DNA of 64,000 bases from an uncultured Pelagibacteraceae bacterium (GTDB taxonomy: Bacteria; Pseudomonadota; Alphaproteobacteria; Pelagibacterales; Pelagibacteraceae): the NCBI GenBank assembly GCA_902594405.1, contig CACJMB010000001.1:124001-188000 (forward strand), read 5' to 3'. Below, in pieces: positions 41,706-52,990 of this stretch. The translations under genes and the position numbers were made by a program. Within the stretch, counting starts at the first letter, position 1. Every line of letters begins with the position of its first letter. The notes under the pieces are model-generated. The model was not told the origin of the DNA and ran no database searches. It saw only the letters and a program-made list of their open reading frames with translations.

Positions 41706-43124
41706 ATGGAAAATTTAAATTTAGTATTGCCTGAAATATTTATTTCACTTTCAATAATGTTTTTACTTGTTTTGGGTGTTTTTAAAAAAAATAGTTCAAT
41801 AATAACTTTCAATCTATCTTTGTTTGCAATTTTAATTACAGCAATAATAACAATAAATGAAACATTCTCGGTTAGTAGGGAAACTTTATTTAATGAAAGT
41901 GTTGTGATTGACAGTATGTCCTCACTAATGAAAATTATAACTTTAATTGGAGGTTTTTTAGTTTTAGTTATTTCATCAAGCTATTTAAAAACATTTAAAA
42001 TATATAATATCGAATACCCAGTTCTTATTTTGAGCTCTATTCTTGGCATGATGGTGATGATTAGTTCAAATGATTTAATTGTTTTTTATATGGGCTTAGA
42101 ATTACAATCATTAGCTCTTTACGTACTAGCAACATATAATAGAGATCAACTAAAATCATCAGAAGCTGGTTTGAAATATTTTGTTTTGAGCGCACTATCT
42201 TCAGGATTATTATTATATGGATGTTCTTTAGTTTATGGTTTTTCTGGCTCAACCAATTTTGATGTGATATCAAATCAATTAAATTCTAATGAATATGTTT
42301 TAACATTTGGAATTGTATTTATCTTAGTTGGTTTAGCATTTAAAATTTCTGCAGTTCCATTTCATATGTGGGCACCTGATGTTTATGAAGGGTCGCCAAC
42401 AACTGTAACTTTATTTTTTACAATGGTGCCAAAGATCGCCGCTTTAACTGTATTTATAAGATTTTTATATGTTCCTTTCCTAAATTTAATTGATCAATGG
42501 CAAATGATAATAATTTTCTTATCAATAGCTTCTATGGTTTTTGGAGCTGTTGCAGCAATTGGGCAAACTAATATTAAAAGACTAATTGCTTATAGTTCCA
42601 TTGGACATATTGGTTACACATTAGCAGGACTAGCCACAGCTTCTAACGAAGGAATTCAAAGTTCTATAATTTATATTTCAATATACGTAGTTATGAATTT
42701 AGCTCTTTTCTCTTGTCTATTGATGTTAAGAAGAAAGGATCAATATTATGAGGATATTGAAGATCTCTCAGGATTATCAAAAAACCATCCACTATTATCT
42801 CTATGTTTGCTTGTAATACTCTTTTCTTTAGCAGGTATTCCGCCTCTAGCAGGTTTCTTTGCTAAGTTTTATGTTTTTAAAGCTGTATTAGAGCAATCAA
42901 TGTTTTTCTTAGCTATAGTAGGATTGTTATCTACAGTAGTTGCAGCTTTTTATTATTTAAGAATTATAAAAATAATTTACTTTGATAAAGAAAAAGACAA
43001 ATACGATACAGATCATAGCTTATGGTTAAAATTTTCACTTACAGTTTCAACGATATTAATTCTTTTATACTTCATATTCCCAAGTCAGTTAATAGAAGTT
43101 GTTTCAAGAATTAATATTATTTGA
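41706..43124 (+). CDS. nuoN: NADH-quinone oxidoreductase subunit N
   Basis: FHMWAPDVYEGSPTTVTLFFTMVPKIAAL. Confidence 0.97.
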   Translation: MENLNLVLPEIFISLSIMFLLVLGVFKKNSSIITFNLSLFAILITAIITINETFSVSRETLFNESVVIDSMSSLMKIITLIGGFLVLVISSSYLKTFKIYNIEYPVLILSSILGMMVMISSNDLIVFYMGLELQSLALYVLATYNRDQLKSSEAGLKYFVLSALSSGLLLYGCSLVYGFSGSTNFDVISNQLNSNEYVLTFGIVFILVGLAFKISAVPFHMWAPDVYEGSPTTVTLFFTMVPKIAALTVFIRFLYVPFLNLIDQWQMIIIFLSIASMVFGAVAAIGQTNIKRLIAYSSIGHIGYTLAGLATASNEGIQSSIIYISIYVVMNLALFSCLLMLRRKDQYYEDIEDLSGLSKNHPLLSLCLLVILFSLAGIPPLAGFFAKFYVFKAVLEQSMFFLAIVGLLSTVVAAFYYLRIIKIIYFDKEKDKYDTDHSLWLKFSLTVSTILILLYFIFPSQLIEVVSRINII

Positions 43125-43660
43125 TGAAATTAAAAAAATTTAAATTTAAAAAAGTTAAAAGCACAAATAATACTGCAATAAGAATTATCAAAAAAACTAA
43201 ATACAACTTAGGTATGGTTGTTGCTGAAACACAAGCAAATGGCAGAGGACAGTATGGAAGAAAATGGATATCATCAAAAGGAAATTTATTTATCTCTTTT
43301 TTCAATGAACTAAATAAAACGAAACTATCGATTAATGCTATAACAAAAATCAATTGTCTTTTAGTCAAAAAATTACTGTCATCATTTACAAGTAAAAAAA
43401 TTTTATTTAAAAAACCGAACGACCTATTAATTGATAAAAAAAAAATAAGTGGCATTTTACAAGAAGTAATATTTGTAAGAGATAAAAAATTTTTAATTAC
43501 TGGTATAGGTATAAATATTAAAAAAAATCCAATTATAAGGAATTATCCTGCCACAAACTTGCAAGAGGTAACTAAAAAAAGTATTAGTAAATTAATTGTA
43601 GAAAATAAACTAAAACAACTTTTTGAAAAAAATTTATCTAAATTTTATAAAATTAAATAA
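43124..43660 (+). CDS. birA: Biotin-[acetyl-CoA-carboxylase] ligase, catalytic domain only
   Basis: ANGRGQYGRKWISSKGNLFIS and KPNDLLIDKKKISGILQE; after nuoN as in other alphaproteobacteria. Confidence 0.88.
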   Translation: MKLKKFKFKKVKSTNNTAIRIIKKTKYNLGMVVAETQANGRGQYGRKWISSKGNLFISFFNELNKTKLSINAITKINCLLVKKLLSSFTSKKILFKKPNDLLIDKKKISGILQEVIFVRDKKFLITGIGINIKKNPIIRNYPATNLQEVTKKSISKLIVENKLKQLFEKNLSKFYKIK

Positions 43661-44406
43661 TGTATATTCTAGGCGATATTGGTAATACTGAAACAAAATT
43701 GTGTATTGTTTCTAAAAATAATAAAATTTCAAAAAAAATTACTTTTTTATCAAAATCTGTAAACAACAGGCAGCTTAATATTTTATTTAAAAGAAATAAA
43801 ATTCAATTAAATAAAATTGAAAAAATATTATTTTGTAGTGTTGTTCCAAAAACATTTTCTATAATTAATAAATTTTTGTCGAAAAAAGTTAAACTAAAAT
43901 GCTATGAGGTTAAAAAATTAAACTTAAAATCACTTATAAAAATCAAAGTAGATTATAAACAGGTAGGCTCAGATAGAATTACTAATGCTATAAGTTTAAT
44001 GAATAACAAAAATAATTTTATAATTTTAGATTTTGGTACAGCAACAACTTTCGATGTACTAATTAGAAAAACTTATTTTGGAGGAATTATTGCCCCGGGT
44101 GTGAGATTATCTCTTAATACCTTGTCTGACAAAGCAACCTTGATTCCAAAAATAGATTTAAAAAAGATTAATAAAGTCATTGGCAAAAATACAATCTCTG
44201 CTGTTAGATCAGGCTTTTTTTGGGGTTATGCGGGTTTAATTGACAATATTATTAAATTAATTAAGAAGGAGACTGGAGAATCTTTTAAAGTAATTATTAC
44301 TGGTGGATTTTCAGATTTATTTAAAAACTCAATAAAAACGAAAGCAAGTCACAACCGTGATATTACAATTAAAGGCTTAATAAAGATTTCAAAATTAATT
44401 AAATAA
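43660..44406 (+). CDS. coaX: Type III pantothenate kinase
   Basis: DIGNTETKLCIV, GSDRITNAISL, ILDFGTATTFDV. Confidence 0.9.
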   Translation: MYILGDIGNTETKLCIVSKNNKISKKITFLSKSVNNRQLNILFKRNKIQLNKIEKILFCSVVPKTFSIINKFLSKKVKLKCYEVKKLNLKSLIKIKVDYKQVGSDRITNAISLMNNKNNFIILDFGTATTFDVLIRKTYFGGIIAPGVRLSLNTLSDKATLIPKIDLKKINKVIGKNTISAVRSGFFWGYAGLIDNIIKLIKKETGESFKVIITGGFSDLFKNSIKTKASHNRDITIKGLIKISKLIK

Positions 44407-44407
44407 T

Positions 44408-46066
44408 ATGAAAGATGAACTATTATTTTGTCCATTAGGTGGATCAGGTGAAATAGGCATGAACATGAATTTGTTCGGCTATGGACAGCCTAGTGATCAT
44501 AAATGGATTATGGTTGATATAGGGGTAACATTTGCAGATGATACTATTCCAGGTGTTGATTTAATATATCCAGATCCTGGGTTTATAGTAGAAAGAAAAG
44601 ATAATTTATTAGGAATAGTTTTAACACACGCACACGAGGATCACATTGGTGCAATTGCTCATCTATGGCCAAAATTACAATGTAAAATTTTTGCAACTCC
44701 TTTCACAGCTGTACTAATTCGAGAAAAATTTAGAGAAAAACAAATCGATATAACTAATGATTTACAGATTGTTGAGTTAAATGGAAAGGTTTCTTTAGAT
44801 CCATTTGAAATTGAATACATTACTTTAACGCACTCTATATTAGAACCAAACGGACTTAGAATAAAAACTCCTGCGGGAGTTATTTTGCATACCGGAGATT
44901 GGAAGGTCGATCCAAATCCTTTGATCGGAGATAATATAAACGAAAAAAGATTAAAAGAAATAGGTGAAGAAGGTGTGCTAGCAATGATTTGCGACTCAAC
45001 AAATGTTTTTAGCGCTGGTAGATCAGGTTCAGAATTAGACGTAAGAAAAAATATGCTAAACGTTATGTCTCGATTAAAAAAAAGAATTATCATAACATCT
45101 TTTGCTTCAAACGTAGCTAGAATGGAGACAGCTTTTTATTGTGCAGAACAAACAGGAAGACAAATCTCTTTAGTTGGAAGATCAATGCATCGTATTTATA
45201 AAGCTGCACGTCAATGTGGATATTTAAAAAATACTATTGAACCAATTGATCCAAGAGAAGCTAAAAATTTTTCAAGAGAAAAAATTGTGTATTTATGTAC
45301 TGGAAGTCAAGGTGAACCAATGGGCGCAATGATGAGAATTTCTAGTTATGTTCATCCAGATGTTTTTATTGAAAAAGGCGATGCTGTCATTTTTTCTTCA
45401 AAAATCATACCTGGTAATGAAAAAAAACTTTATAAACTTCACAACCAACTTGTTAAGGATGGAATAGAAGTAATATCTGAAGAAACCGAATTTGTTCATG
45501 TTTCTGGGCATCCAAATAGAGAAGACCTTAAAGAGATGTATCAATGGGTAAAACCTAGATGTGTAATACCTGTTCACGGCGAACATAGACACATGATAGA
45601 ACACATTAATTTTGCAAAAGAAATGCAAGTACCACATCCAGTTCAAGTTGAAAATGGTGATATCGTTAAGTTATATCCAGGTGAAAAACCTAAAGTATAT
45701 GATAAGGCTCCAAGTGGTAGACTCTATTTAGATGGCAGTGTTAGTGTTGATCCAGATTCACAATCGATAAAAGATAGGAAAAATTTAAGTGCAAATGGAT
45801 ATCTCGAGGTAACAATTATGATTACACCTAAAGGTAATATACACAACAACCCTATTCTTTCATTTCGTGGTTTACCTGTAGATGATCGAGATGATTTTGT
45901 TTATGGATTAGAAGAGGAAATAGAGAAAACCTCAAGAACTTTTAAAATTGGAAGCAAACAACAAGAACACAATCTTATTGATGCATTAAAAATTGCCTGT
46001 AGAAAATTTTCTAAAGAGAGAACAGGAAAAAAACCTTTTACAAATATCAATTTAGTAAGAATTTAA
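44408..46066 (+). CDS. rnj: Ribonuclease J (metallo-beta-lactamase/beta-CASP)
   Basis: LGGSGEIGMNMNLFGYG, THAHEDHIGAI, CTGSQGEPMGAM. Confidence 0.95.
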   Translation: MKDELLFCPLGGSGEIGMNMNLFGYGQPSDHKWIMVDIGVTFADDTIPGVDLIYPDPGFIVERKDNLLGIVLTHAHEDHIGAIAHLWPKLQCKIFATPFTAVLIREKFREKQIDITNDLQIVELNGKVSLDPFEIEYITLTHSILEPNGLRIKTPAGVILHTGDWKVDPNPLIGDNINEKRLKEIGEEGVLAMICDSTNVFSAGRSGSELDVRKNMLNVMSRLKKRIIITSFASNVARMETAFYCAEQTGRQISLVGRSMHRIYKAARQCGYLKNTIEPIDPREAKNFSREKIVYLCTGSQGEPMGAMMRISSYVHPDVFIEKGDAVIFSSKIIPGNEKKLYKLHNQLVKDGIEVISEETEFVHVSGHPNREDLKEMYQWVKPRCVIPVHGEHRHMIEHINFAKEMQVPHPVQVENGDIVKLYPGEKPKVYDKAPSGRLYLDGSVSVDPDSQSIKDRKNLSANGYLEVTIMITPKGNIHNNPILSFRGLPVDDRDDFVYGLEEEIEKTSRTFKIGSKQQEHNLIDALKIACRKFSKERTGKKPFTNINLVRI

Positions 46067-46311
46067 TGAGCGCAACAGGCTTAGCTATTATCTATATAAT
46101 AATATGGTGGATAGTTTTTTTTGCTATTCTACCTATTGATGTGAATCGAACAAAGACTGTAAAAATTGATGGTGAGGATCCTGGCTCACCTGAAAATCCA
46201 AAAATGCTGAAAAAATTCCTTTATTGCACTGGAATTACTACTGTCATTTTCATAATAATTTACTTATTAATTAAATTTGAATATTTAAATTTAAGAAATA
46301 TGATTAATTGA
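46066..46311 (+). CDS. DUF1467 family membrane protein
   Basis: IIIWWIVFFAILPIDV...DPGSPENPKMLKKF; conserved position upstream of proS. Confidence 0.85.
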   Translation: MSATGLAIIYIIIWWIVFFAILPIDVNRTKTVKIDGEDPGSPENPKMLKKFLYCTGITTVIFIIIYLLIKFEYLNLRNMIN

Positions 46312-46312
46312 G

Positions 46313-47647
46313 ATGCTTTTATCAAATTCATTTATACCAATATTAAAAAATAATCCTTCAGAAGCAAAAATTAAATCTCATCAATTGATGTTGAGAGTAG
46401 GTATGATTAAGCAAGCCTCAGCAGGAATTTATTCATGGTTACCTTTAGGTTTTAAAGTAATGAAAAAAATAGAAGACATTGTCAGACAAGAACAAAACAA
46501 AATTGGAGCTCAAGAAATATTAATGCCAACAATTCAATCCAGCGAAATTTGGAAAGAAAGTGGTCGTTATGACGATTATGGTGAAGAGATGTTAAGAATA
46601 ACCGACCGTCAAAATAGAGAAATGTTATATGGACCAACCAATGAAGAGCAAGTTACTGAAATTTTTAGATCTTCAATAAAATCTTATAAATCACTCCCAC
46701 AACTTATGTATCATATACAATGGAAGTTCAGAGATGAAATTAGACCTAGGTTTGGAATTATGCGTGGTAGAGAGTTTTATATGAAAGATGCTTATTCATT
46801 TGATGTATCAGATGAAGAAGCTTTTTATTCTTATAATAAATTCTTTCTTTCTTATTTAAGAACATTTAAAAGATTATCTTTGACAGCAATACCCATGGCT
46901 GCTGATACAGGACCTATAGGTGGAAACTTGTCTCATGAATTTATTATTCTTGCTGATACTGGAGAAAGTAAAATTTTCACAGATAAAAGAATATTTGATC
47001 TTGATAGTGATGATACTGAAATAGAAAAAGCGTCATTGGAAAGTATGAGAAAAAAATATGAACAGTTTTATGCTGTAACTGATGAAAAGTTTAATAAAGA
47101 AGAGTTTGAAAAAATTGTTTCTAAGGAAAATCAATTGATTACAAAAGGTATCGAAGTAGGTCATATATTTTATTTTGGTGACAAATACTCAAAACCAATG
47201 GGAGCATCTGTTGATTTACCAGGAGGAAAAAAAGATTTTGTTAAAATGGGTTCTTATGGAATTGGTGTATCCAGGTTAGTAGGGGCTATAATTGAGGCCA
47301 AATATGATGAAAAAAATGAAATCATGAAATGGCCATTGTCTGTTGCTCCTTATGATATTGCTTTAATACCTATGATAAATAAAAATGACACCTCAGCTTT
47401 AGATAAAGCAAATAATATCAATATAGAATTACTTAAAAATAATATTGATGCAATCATTGATGATACAGATGAAAATTTCTCATCAAAAATTAAAAAAATG
47501 AATTTAATTGGTGCTCCATATCAAATTCTTATTGGTAAGAAAAGTGAAGGTGATTTATTAGAGTTTAAGGAAACCGGTGGTGAAACTCAAAATTTACCAC
47601 TAGGTAAAATTATAGAAATTATAACTAAACAAAAAAATTCAATTTGA
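46313..47647 (+). CDS. proS: Prolyl-tRNA synthetase (short alphaproteobacterial type)
   Basis: MLRVGMIKQASAGIYSWLPLGFKVM class II synthetase motifs. Confidence 0.96.
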   Translation: MLLSNSFIPILKNNPSEAKIKSHQLMLRVGMIKQASAGIYSWLPLGFKVMKKIEDIVRQEQNKIGAQEILMPTIQSSEIWKESGRYDDYGEEMLRITDRQNREMLYGPTNEEQVTEIFRSSIKSYKSLPQLMYHIQWKFRDEIRPRFGIMRGREFYMKDAYSFDVSDEEAFYSYNKFFLSYLRTFKRLSLTAIPMAADTGPIGGNLSHEFIILADTGESKIFTDKRIFDLDSDDTEIEKASLESMRKKYEQFYAVTDEKFNKEEFEKIVSKENQLITKGIEVGHIFYFGDKYSKPMGASVDLPGGKKDFVKMGSYGIGVSRLVGAIIEAKYDEKNEIMKWPLSVAPYDIALIPMINKNDTSALDKANNINIELLKNNIDAIIDDTDENFSSKIKKMNLIGAPYQILIGKKSEGDLLEFKETGGETQNLPLGKIIEIITKQKNSI

Positions 47648-48855
47648 TTTCTACTTTAGAAAAAGAAATAACTTATAGATTTTTAAAAGCCAGAAAAAAA
47701 GATGGCTTTTTAAATGTTATATCAATTTTTTCTTTTATTGGCATAAGCCTTGGTGTTGCAGTTCTCATCATCGTAATGTCAGTTATGAATGGATTTAGAA
47801 CTGAATTAATTGACAAGATAGTAGGCTTTAATGCGCATGCGGTTGTCAAACCTTACGATAAACCGTTAGCCTCTTTGTCAGACAAAGATTTTGCTAAAGG
47901 TGTATTATCAAATGACGGAGAAGCAGTTATTTTTCACAAGAATGGCACCAAAGGAGTTTTGCTAAAAGGTTATTTGGAAAAAGATTTTAAAGATCTAGAA
48001 ATTACATTTAATGATAGTTTTTTTGGTTCTAAAAATTTAAATGAAAATACAATTTCTATTGGTCGAGATTTAAGTAATATCTTAGGATTAGATATTGGAG
48101 ATGAGGTTTCAATTACTTCACCATCTGGAGTTCAAACGTTAGTTGGGTCTTTACCAAAACAAAAATTATTTCTCATAACCTCAATATTTGAAAGCGGATT
48201 ATCAGAATATGATGAAAATATTGCTTATATAAATTTAAACACTTTAGAAGTTTTTTTTGACAAAAATAAAAATGATAGATTTACCGAGTATTATTTTAAA
48301 GATCCAAAAAATATAGAAAATCATAAAAACAAACTTATGAAACTATACCCCGATGCATTTGTATATACATGGGCTGATATGAATAGTTCATTATTTTCAG
48401 CACTTAAAGTTGAGAGAAATGTGATGTTTATTATTTTATCTTTAATTATTATTGTTGCTGCTTTCAATATAATTTCAGGTTTAACAATTTTAGTTAAAAA
48501 TAAAACTCGAGATATTGCAATTTTAAAATCTATTGGAGTTTTGAATAAATCTATAATTAAAATTTTTTTTCTTGTTGGTGTTTCAATTGGAACTTCAGCA
48601 ACAATTTTTGGAATATTTCTAGGTGTAACATTCTCAATTTATGTAGAAAACATTAGACAATTTTTGAGTTCTACTTTTAATATTAGTTTATTTCCAGAGG
48701 AAATATATTTTTTGAGCAAGATGCCCTCAGAAATAAATATTAATTCTATAGTAATTATAACAATTTGTTCAATATTAATAACAATAGTAGTTTCTATATT
48801 TCCAGCGCTTAAAGCTGCAAATATGGATCCTATTAAATCACTGAAGTATGAATAA
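47644..48855 (+). CDS. lolC: Lipoprotein-releasing ABC transporter permease LolC/LolE
   Basis: TTG start; ITYRFLKARKKDGFLNVISIFSFIGISLGVAVLIIVMSVMNGFR. Confidence 0.93.
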   Translation: MISTLEKEITYRFLKARKKDGFLNVISIFSFIGISLGVAVLIIVMSVMNGFRTELIDKIVGFNAHAVVKPYDKPLASLSDKDFAKGVLSNDGEAVIFHKNGTKGVLLKGYLEKDFKDLEITFNDSFFGSKNLNENTISIGRDLSNILGLDIGDEVSITSPSGVQTLVGSLPKQKLFLITSIFESGLSEYDENIAYINLNTLEVFFDKNKNDRFTEYYFKDPKNIENHKNKLMKLYPDAFVYTWADMNSSLFSALKVERNVMFIILSLIIIVAAFNIISGLTILVKNKTRDIAILKSIGVLNKSIIKIFFLVGVSIGTSATIFGIFLGVTFSIYVENIRQFLSSTFNISLFPEEIYFLSKMPSEININSIVIITICSILITIVVSIFPALKAANMDPIKSLKYE

Positions 48856-49525
48856 TTTTTTAGAATTAATTAATATACGAAAAAGTTTTACAACGGAAAA
48901 AAAAATTAATGTATTAAGAGGTCTATCTAGAAAATTTAGGTTAGGTAAAACTTACGCAATAATGGGACCCTCTGGCTCTGGAAAATCAACTTTGCTTAAT
49001 TTAATTTCACTAATAGATAAACCAACATCTGGTAAAATTAAGTTTGATAATCTTGAGATTGATTTCAATCAAAATGAAAAAAATGATTTAATTAGAGCTA
49101 AAAAACTAGGCATCGTTTACCAAGAAAATAATCTTCTCACTGACTTTACAGCACTTGAAAATGTTTATTTTGCTTCTTTATCTCTTAATAATGACAAAAA
49201 ATTATCGCTATCTAAAGCTGAAAAATTATTAAAAAAAATTGGACTTTCAAACAGATTAAATCATTTTCCCTCACAACTTTCCGGTGGTGAAGCTCAAAGA
49301 GTCGCAATAGCAAGAGCGATTATTAATGATCCTCAAATTATTTTAGCTGATGAACCAACTGGTAGTTTAGATATGAATACTGCTAAAGATATTTTTAAAC
49401 TTTTACACAATCAAAAAAGATCAGATAGAATAATTATATTTGCAACTCATAATAGATTTTTTGCAAAAAAAGCAGATTATCTATTGGACATGAGAGATGG
49501 TAGTATAAAATCATCTAATGCCTGA
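48848..49525 (+). CDS. lolD: Lipoprotein-releasing ABC transporter ATP-binding protein
   Basis: GPSGSGKSTLLNLI Walker A, LSGGEAQRVAIARAI signature. Confidence 0.94.
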   Translation: MNNFLELINIRKSFTTEKKINVLRGLSRKFRLGKTYAIMGPSGSGKSTLLNLISLIDKPTSGKIKFDNLEIDFNQNEKNDLIRAKKLGIVYQENNLLTDFTALENVYFASLSLNNDKKLSLSKAEKLLKKIGLSNRLNHFPSQLSGGEAQRVAIARAIINDPQIILADEPTGSLDMNTAKDIFKLLHNQKRSDRIIIFATHNRFFAKKADYLLDMRDGSIKSSNA

Positions 49526-52500
49526 ATCTGTCTCACAAAATTTTAATCATCTAAAAATTCATACTCAATATTCAATTTGTGAAGGAGCTGCTAGAATTGA
49601 CGATTTACAAGAATATTCTAAGAAAAATAAAATTAAATCCTTAGGTTTATGTGATACCTCAAATTTATGCGGTGCACTAGAATTCGCTGAAAAGATCTCA
49701 AAGTCTGGTACTCAACCAATAATCGGAACTCAAATTAATTTTAAAATTGGTGAGACAACAGGTTTACTCCCTTTGTTTGCTTTAAATGAAGCTGGATATA
49801 AAAATATTATAGAACTTTCATCTTTATCGTATTTGGAAAACGATGAATTGTCAGATCCACATGTAGATTTTGAATTATTATTAAGCAATTCCAAAGGCGT
49901 AGCTGTATTTTCAGGAACTGTTTTTGGTTTATTTGGTAAATTATTTGATAAAGGAAAGTTTAGCAAAATTGATGAGCTTTATAATAAAATTAAAAATGCT
50001 TTTGATGACAGATTTTACTTAGAGATTCAAAGACATAATGATCAAAATGAAATTGGATTTGAAAAATTTAATTTAAAAAAATCCTTAGATTTAGAAATAC
50101 CTATTATTGCAACTAATGAAGTTTTTTATTTAGATAAAGAAATGCATGAAGCTCATGATGCTTTAATTTGTATCGGTAACAAGTCATATGTAAACGAAAA
50201 AAACAGATTAAGATTTACTGACCAACATTATTTAAAAACTAACTCCGAGATGTCTGAATTATTTGCTGATTTACCTGAAGCTTTAGAAAATAATTATAAT
50301 TTTCCACTAAGATGCAGTTATAGACCATTATTTTCTAACCCAATACTGCCTAATATTAGCAGTGATAAAGATGGAAATGCAGATGAAATTTTAAAAAAAG
50401 ATTCTATAGAGGGATTAAAAGTCAAATTCAATAAGGTCTTTAATTTAAGCGATGAAGATTTGGAAAATAATAATTCTTATAGAGAATATAAGAACAGACT
50501 TAATCATGAACTTTCTATTATTTTAGAAATGAAATATTCTAGTTATTTTCTTATAGTTGCTGATTACATTAAATGGGCTAAAAATAATGATATCCCTGTA
50601 GGTCCTGGTAGAGGCTCAGGTGCAGGTTCATTAGTAGCCTGGTGTTTGTCAATTACAGACGTTGATCCAATAAAATTTAACCTTATTTTTGAAAGATTTT
50701 TAAATCCAGATAGAATTTCAATGCCAGACTTTGATATAGATTTTTGTGAGGATAAAAGAGATCAAGTTTTTGAGTATCTAACTACAAAATATAAAGACAG
50801 TGTAGCTCACATTATAACATTTGGTAAATTAAAAGCACGAATGGTAATTAGAGATGTTGGAAGAGTTTTGGGATTAGCGTATGGATTTGTTGATAGCATA
50901 TCTAAAATGATACCTTTTGATCCATCTAGACCACAAAATTTAACACAGTGCATTGCTGGGGAGCCACGATTACAAAAACTTATAAATGATGATCCAAGGA
51001 TAAAGAAACTCACTGATCTCTCACTAAAACTAGAAGGTCTAAATAGAAATGTTGCCACACATGCTGCTGGGGTAGTAATAGCAGATAAAAAACTCACTGA
51101 AGTTGTTCCTTTATACAAAGATGTTTCTGCAGATTTATTATTACCATCTACTCAATTTGATATGTACTCAGCAGAAAATGCTGGTTTAGTAAAATTTGAT
51201 TTTTTGGGCTTAAAAACGCTAACCGTAATTAACAATACACAAAAACTTGTTAGAAAAAAAATTAAAGATTTTGATATAGAAAAAATAAGTTACGAAGATC
51301 AAAAAGTTTTTGATCTAATGTCAACAGGTAAAACAGTTGGCTTATTCCAAATTGAAAGTGCTGGTATGAGAGAAGCCCTGATTCAAATGAGACCAAATCA
51401 TATTGAAGATATTATTGCCTTAGTTGCTCTATACAGGCCGGGACCAATGAGCAATATTCCAACATATAATGACTGTAAACATGGAAAACAAAAACCAGAT
51501 TATTTACACCCACTTTTAGAAGATATTTTAAAACCAACTTATGGAGTAATTATTTATCAAGAGCAGGTAATGCAGATTGCGCAAAAATTATCAGGATTTA
51601 CAGCTGGACAAGCTGATCTTTTGAGAAGAGCAATGGGGAAAAAGAAAAGAGCAGAACTTGAAAAACAGAAACAAGGATTTATTGCTGGAGCTGTTAAAAA
51701 TGGAATAGCAAAAGATGTTGCTGCTGGGATTTTTTTAAAAATCGAACCATTTGCAGAATATGGATTTAATAAAAGTCATGCTGCTGCGTATGCAATCATT
51801 TCTTACCAAACTGCATTTTTAAAAACATATCATCCAAAAGAGTTCATTGCAGCATCAATGACTATGGATATATCAAATCAAAATAAGTTAAGTGAGTTTT
51901 ACGAAGAATTAAAAAGATTAAATGTTGAAGTTGTCCGTCCAGATATAAATGAGTGTTTTGCTGATTTTAGAACTATTGATAATAAATTCTATTATGCATT
52001 AGGAGGAATTAAAGCTGTAGGTTATGAGGCGATATCAAATGTAATACAAGAAAGGATTTTAAATGGTAAATTTGAGTCAATTCATGATTTTATAAATAGA
52101 GTAAATCCAAAAGATATAAACAAACTCCAATTAGAAGGTTTAGTTAAAGCGGGCGCTTTTGATAAATTAAATATAAATAGAAAAGTTTTATATGACTCAA
52201 TTCCAGGAATAATAGCTAAAAATAAAAATATATTTGAAAGTAAAGCTACTAATCAGATTGATTTATTTTCAGAGGACGAAAGTGCTAACGAAGATATTTT
52301 TATTAAAACTGAAGATTGGAAATTTGAGGAAAGATTGTCAAAAGAATTTGAAGCTTTAGGTTTCTTTATTTCAGATCATCCGTTAAATCAATTTAAAGAG
52401 ATTTTTGATGATTATAAAATAAACTTTTATTCAAACTTTGTTTCAGACGAAAGTTTAAAAGACTCCAATATTGCAGCAACATTATTAAAAATCCAAGAAA

Positions 52501-52934
52501 GAAAAACTGCAAAAGGAAATTCCTATGCTGTTTTAAAACTAACTGACTTATCAAGTATATTTGAACTCTTTATTTTTTCTGATGTATTAGAATTAAACAG
52601 AGAAGTTTTGAAAGAGGGAAATTCTCTTATTTTAACACTATTTAAAAATATTACTAATGACGAAAATAGGCTTACTAGAATTAATGTTCAAAAAATAGCT
52701 TCACTTAAAGATTTATTTAACAGTCCTATAACCGAGGTCTCATTTGAGCTTAAATCTGAAGAACAAATTGAAAAAATATCAAGAATGTTGAAACATGAAG
52801 GTAAAACTGTCATAAATATTAATTTAATTACAGAAGATAAAATTCTTAAATTTAGATTAAAAAATTTGCGTAAATTAGACCGAAAATCTCTAAATCTTAT
52901 GAGAAATCAAGAAATTCAGGCTATAATTAACTAA
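49518..52934 (+). CDS. dnaE: DNA polymerase III alpha subunit
   Basis: GPGRGSGAGSLVAWCLSITDVDPIKFNLIFERFLNPDRISMPDFDIDFC. Confidence 0.98.
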   Translation: MPESVSQNFNHLKIHTQYSICEGAARIDDLQEYSKKNKIKSLGLCDTSNLCGALEFAEKISKSGTQPIIGTQINFKIGETTGLLPLFALNEAGYKNIIELSSLSYLENDELSDPHVDFELLLSNSKGVAVFSGTVFGLFGKLFDKGKFSKIDELYNKIKNAFDDRFYLEIQRHNDQNEIGFEKFNLKKSLDLEIPIIATNEVFYLDKEMHEAHDALICIGNKSYVNEKNRLRFTDQHYLKTNSEMSELFADLPEALENNYNFPLRCSYRPLFSNPILPNISSDKDGNADEILKKDSIEGLKVKFNKVFNLSDEDLENNNSYREYKNRLNHELSIILEMKYSSYFLIVADYIKWAKNNDIPVGPGRGSGAGSLVAWCLSITDVDPIKFNLIFERFLNPDRISMPDFDIDFCEDKRDQVFEYLTTKYKDSVAHIITFGKLKARMVIRDVGRVLGLAYGFVDSISKMIPFDPSRPQNLTQCIAGEPRLQKLINDDPRIKKLTDLSLKLEGLNRNVATHAAGVVIADKKLTEVVPLYKDVSADLLLPSTQFDMYSAENAGLVKFDFLGLKTLTVINNTQKLVRKKIKDFDIEKISYEDQKVFDLMSTGKTVGLFQIESAGMREALIQMRPNHIEDIIALVALYRPGPMSNIPTYNDCKHGKQKPDYLHPLLEDILKPTYGVIIYQEQVMQIAQKLSGFTAGQADLLRRAMGKKKRAELEKQKQGFIAGAVKNGIAKDVAAGIFLKIEPFAEYGFNKSHAAAYAIISYQTAFLKTYHPKEFIAASMTMDISNQNKLSEFYEELKRLNVEVVRPDINECFADFRTIDNKFYYALGGIKAVGYEAISNVIQERILNGKFESIHDFINRVNPKDINKLQLEGLVKAGAFDKLNINRKVLYDSIPGIIAKNKNIFESKATNQIDLFSEDESANEDIFIKTEDWKFEERLSKEFEALGFFISDHPLNQFKEIFDDYKINFYSNFVSDESLKDSNIAATLLKIQERKTAKGNSYAVLKLTDLSSIFELFIFSDVLELNREVLKEGNSLILTLFKNITNDENRLTRINVQKIASLKDLFNSPITEVSFELKSEEQIEKISRMLKHEGKTVININLITEDKILKFRLKNLRKLDRKSLNLMRNQEIQAIIN

Positions 52935-52990
52935 ATAATCGCTTGTTAATTTTTGTAAATATTTGTAAATACTTCGTAAAATTAAATTAA

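Noticed and set aside
43117-43455. 112-aa antisense ORF over birA
   Set aside because: Overlaps the birA coding frame, which has clear motifs; composition fits the complement of Lys/Ile-rich codons.
44659-45093. 144-aa antisense ORF inside rnj
   Set aside because: Fully opposite a strongly conserved gene, low-complexity translation, no recognisable motif; typical shadow ORF.
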